From positions 248,001-312,000 of the forward strand of contig JANEZZ010001404.1 in the NCBI GenBank assembly GCA_026122225.1: 64,000 nucleotides of DNA, given 5' to 3'. Positions 63,057-64,000 of the stretch are shown here, one piece after another. This DNA is from Heloderma charlesbogerti (Eukaryota; Chordata; Lepidosauria; Squamata; Helodermatidae). Numbering within the stretch: the first letter of the stretch is position 1; each line of letters begins with the position of its first letter. The notes below the pieces were generated by a model that was given only the letters and a program-made list of their open reading frames with translations, was not told where the DNA came from and searched no databases. The position numbers and the translations under genes are program-made.

Positions 63057-63313
63057 AAGAAAGCCAGTGTAGTGTAGTGGTGAGAGTGACGGACTGGGAG
63101 CCGGGAGATCCGGGTTCTAGTCCCCACTTGGCCATGGAAGCTCACTGGGCGACTTTGGGCCAGTCACAGACTCTCAGCCCAACCTACCTCACAGGGTTGT
63201 TGTTGTGAGGATACAACGGTGAGGAGGAGGATAATGTAAGCCGCCTTGAGTTCCTTGCGAGAGGGAGAAAGGCGGGGTATAAATGCAATAAATAAATAAA
63301 TAAATAAAAGAAA
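63057..63313 (+). mobile_element. Sauria-type SINE, full length
   Basis: The head GCCAGTGTAGTGTAGTGGTG contains the pol III A box. The B box GGTTCTAGTCC is at 63113-63123. The body has CTTTGGGCCAGTCACAGACT, CTCAGCCCAACCTACCTCAC and AGGGTTGTTGTTGTGAGGAT. The Bov-B-like tail GTAAGCCGCCTTGAG .. GGCGGGGTATAAAT is followed by (AAAT)n. A short AAGAAA repeat flanks both ends. Squamate-specific family by recollection. Confidence 0.9.
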
Positions 63314-64000
63314 CACCAGGCTAGCTATGGAAACCAGCATATGTCGTCTGACATGATCGACTTGGGGGTGGAGTAGAACCGGAGTAAAGGCCCCATGTAG
63401 ATGGGCCCTCAGAGTTGTAAAGAGTAAGACAGGAGCTCTATGGTAGCTTACTACAGGTGATAATAAAAAAAGATTTTTAAAATGTAATCACAAAAAAGAA
63501 CCAAGGAACAGTTCTGAGGAACAGAAAAGAGAAAATGGATTAGCTGTATCATGCATATGGTTTACAGTTTTTAAAGGTTTGTCAACAAAAATATTTGCAA
63601 CTGCATTATTTTAGTGGGGTTTTAGATAGCCCATATGCAGATTTCATGATACAGAATTTCCAATATCTAAGGCAGTCCTGCAAGGCAGTTAACTTAATAG
63701 AATTTTACATCATTTTTCTCTACATTCTGATGATTGGAGCAGTGCTATATCTGAATGTCAAATCTTATCATATATCAAATATAAATAAGAATACTAAAAT
63801 ATCTTTGGCTATTTCCATTTTAATAGATTTGAGATTTTCACAGGCTTCTTCCATTTGGGAAAACAATGAATCTGAAACTGGTTTTCCAAAGTCATGTTTT
63901 GTAGTTTCTATTTGTTTAAGACATTTCTGAAAGATGATACTAATACTAATAATAACAAATGTAATAATTAACAACTACTGATGCCACTCTGTGATATAGT
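63314..64000. other. Window end, no recognised element
   Basis: AT-rich; open frames on both strands here show no family resemblance. Confidence 0.4.

Overview
The window is vertebrate nuclear DNA, most likely from a squamate reptile, probably a lizard. Two things support this. First, the repeats are of squamate type: a Sauria-type tRNA SINE at 63.06-63.31 kb, a second squamate tRNA-derived SINE with a perfect 15-bp target duplication at 55.35-55.70 kb, CR1 and L2-clade LINEs, and hAT-like and Harbinger-like MITEs. Second, minus-strand exons encode a protein very close to ARPP21. Species and family cannot be decided by eye.

The only host gene I can support is ARPP21 (ARPP-21/RCS and TARPP isoforms; R3H and SUZ domain RNA-binding protein), read on the minus strand. 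Nine coding exons were located at base resolution. In gene order they are 47033-46898 (initiator ATG), 46109-46068, 45371-45288, 41675-41525, 39079-39001, 36090-36031, 35711-35571 (R3H core), 11618-11510 and 9295-9194 (SUZ). All have AG/GT borders and compatible phases, and together encode residues 1-301. A probable 5'UTR exon lies at 48947-48776. The rest of the gene must lie beyond position 1 on the minus strand. A strong acceptor at 45051 adds two codons and a stop after the third coding exon. That gives an 89-residue short protein, the length I recall for the neuronal ARPP-21/RCS isoform. It is followed by a repeat-free 1.8-kb candidate 3'UTR with one canonical AATAAA at 43245-43240.

Region by region: 1-9.2 kb is intron with an old L2 copy and a triple-nested transposon stack. 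9.2-11.6 kb carries the SUZ exons. 11.6-35.6 kb is one 24-kb intron between the R3H and SUZ exons. It holds foldback MITEs, a 605-bp hAT-like element with exact 8-bp target duplications, and a CpG-rich block of tandem and palindromic repeats at 27.9-28.7 kb. 35.6-48.9 kb is exon-dense and poor in transposons. 49-64 kb is upstream or 5' intronic DNA with Harbinger-like MITEs, two SINEs, an L2 copy with an uninterrupted 783-codon reverse transcriptase frame, a degenerate tandem array, and a weak CCAAT/GC-box promoter candidate near 62.9 kb.

No new multi-gene system was found. The observations most worth checking are the short-isoform terminal exon, a 31-codon upstream ORF that would end in frame one codon before the ARPP21 ATG, the palindromic CpG-rich block, and the well-bounded MITEs.
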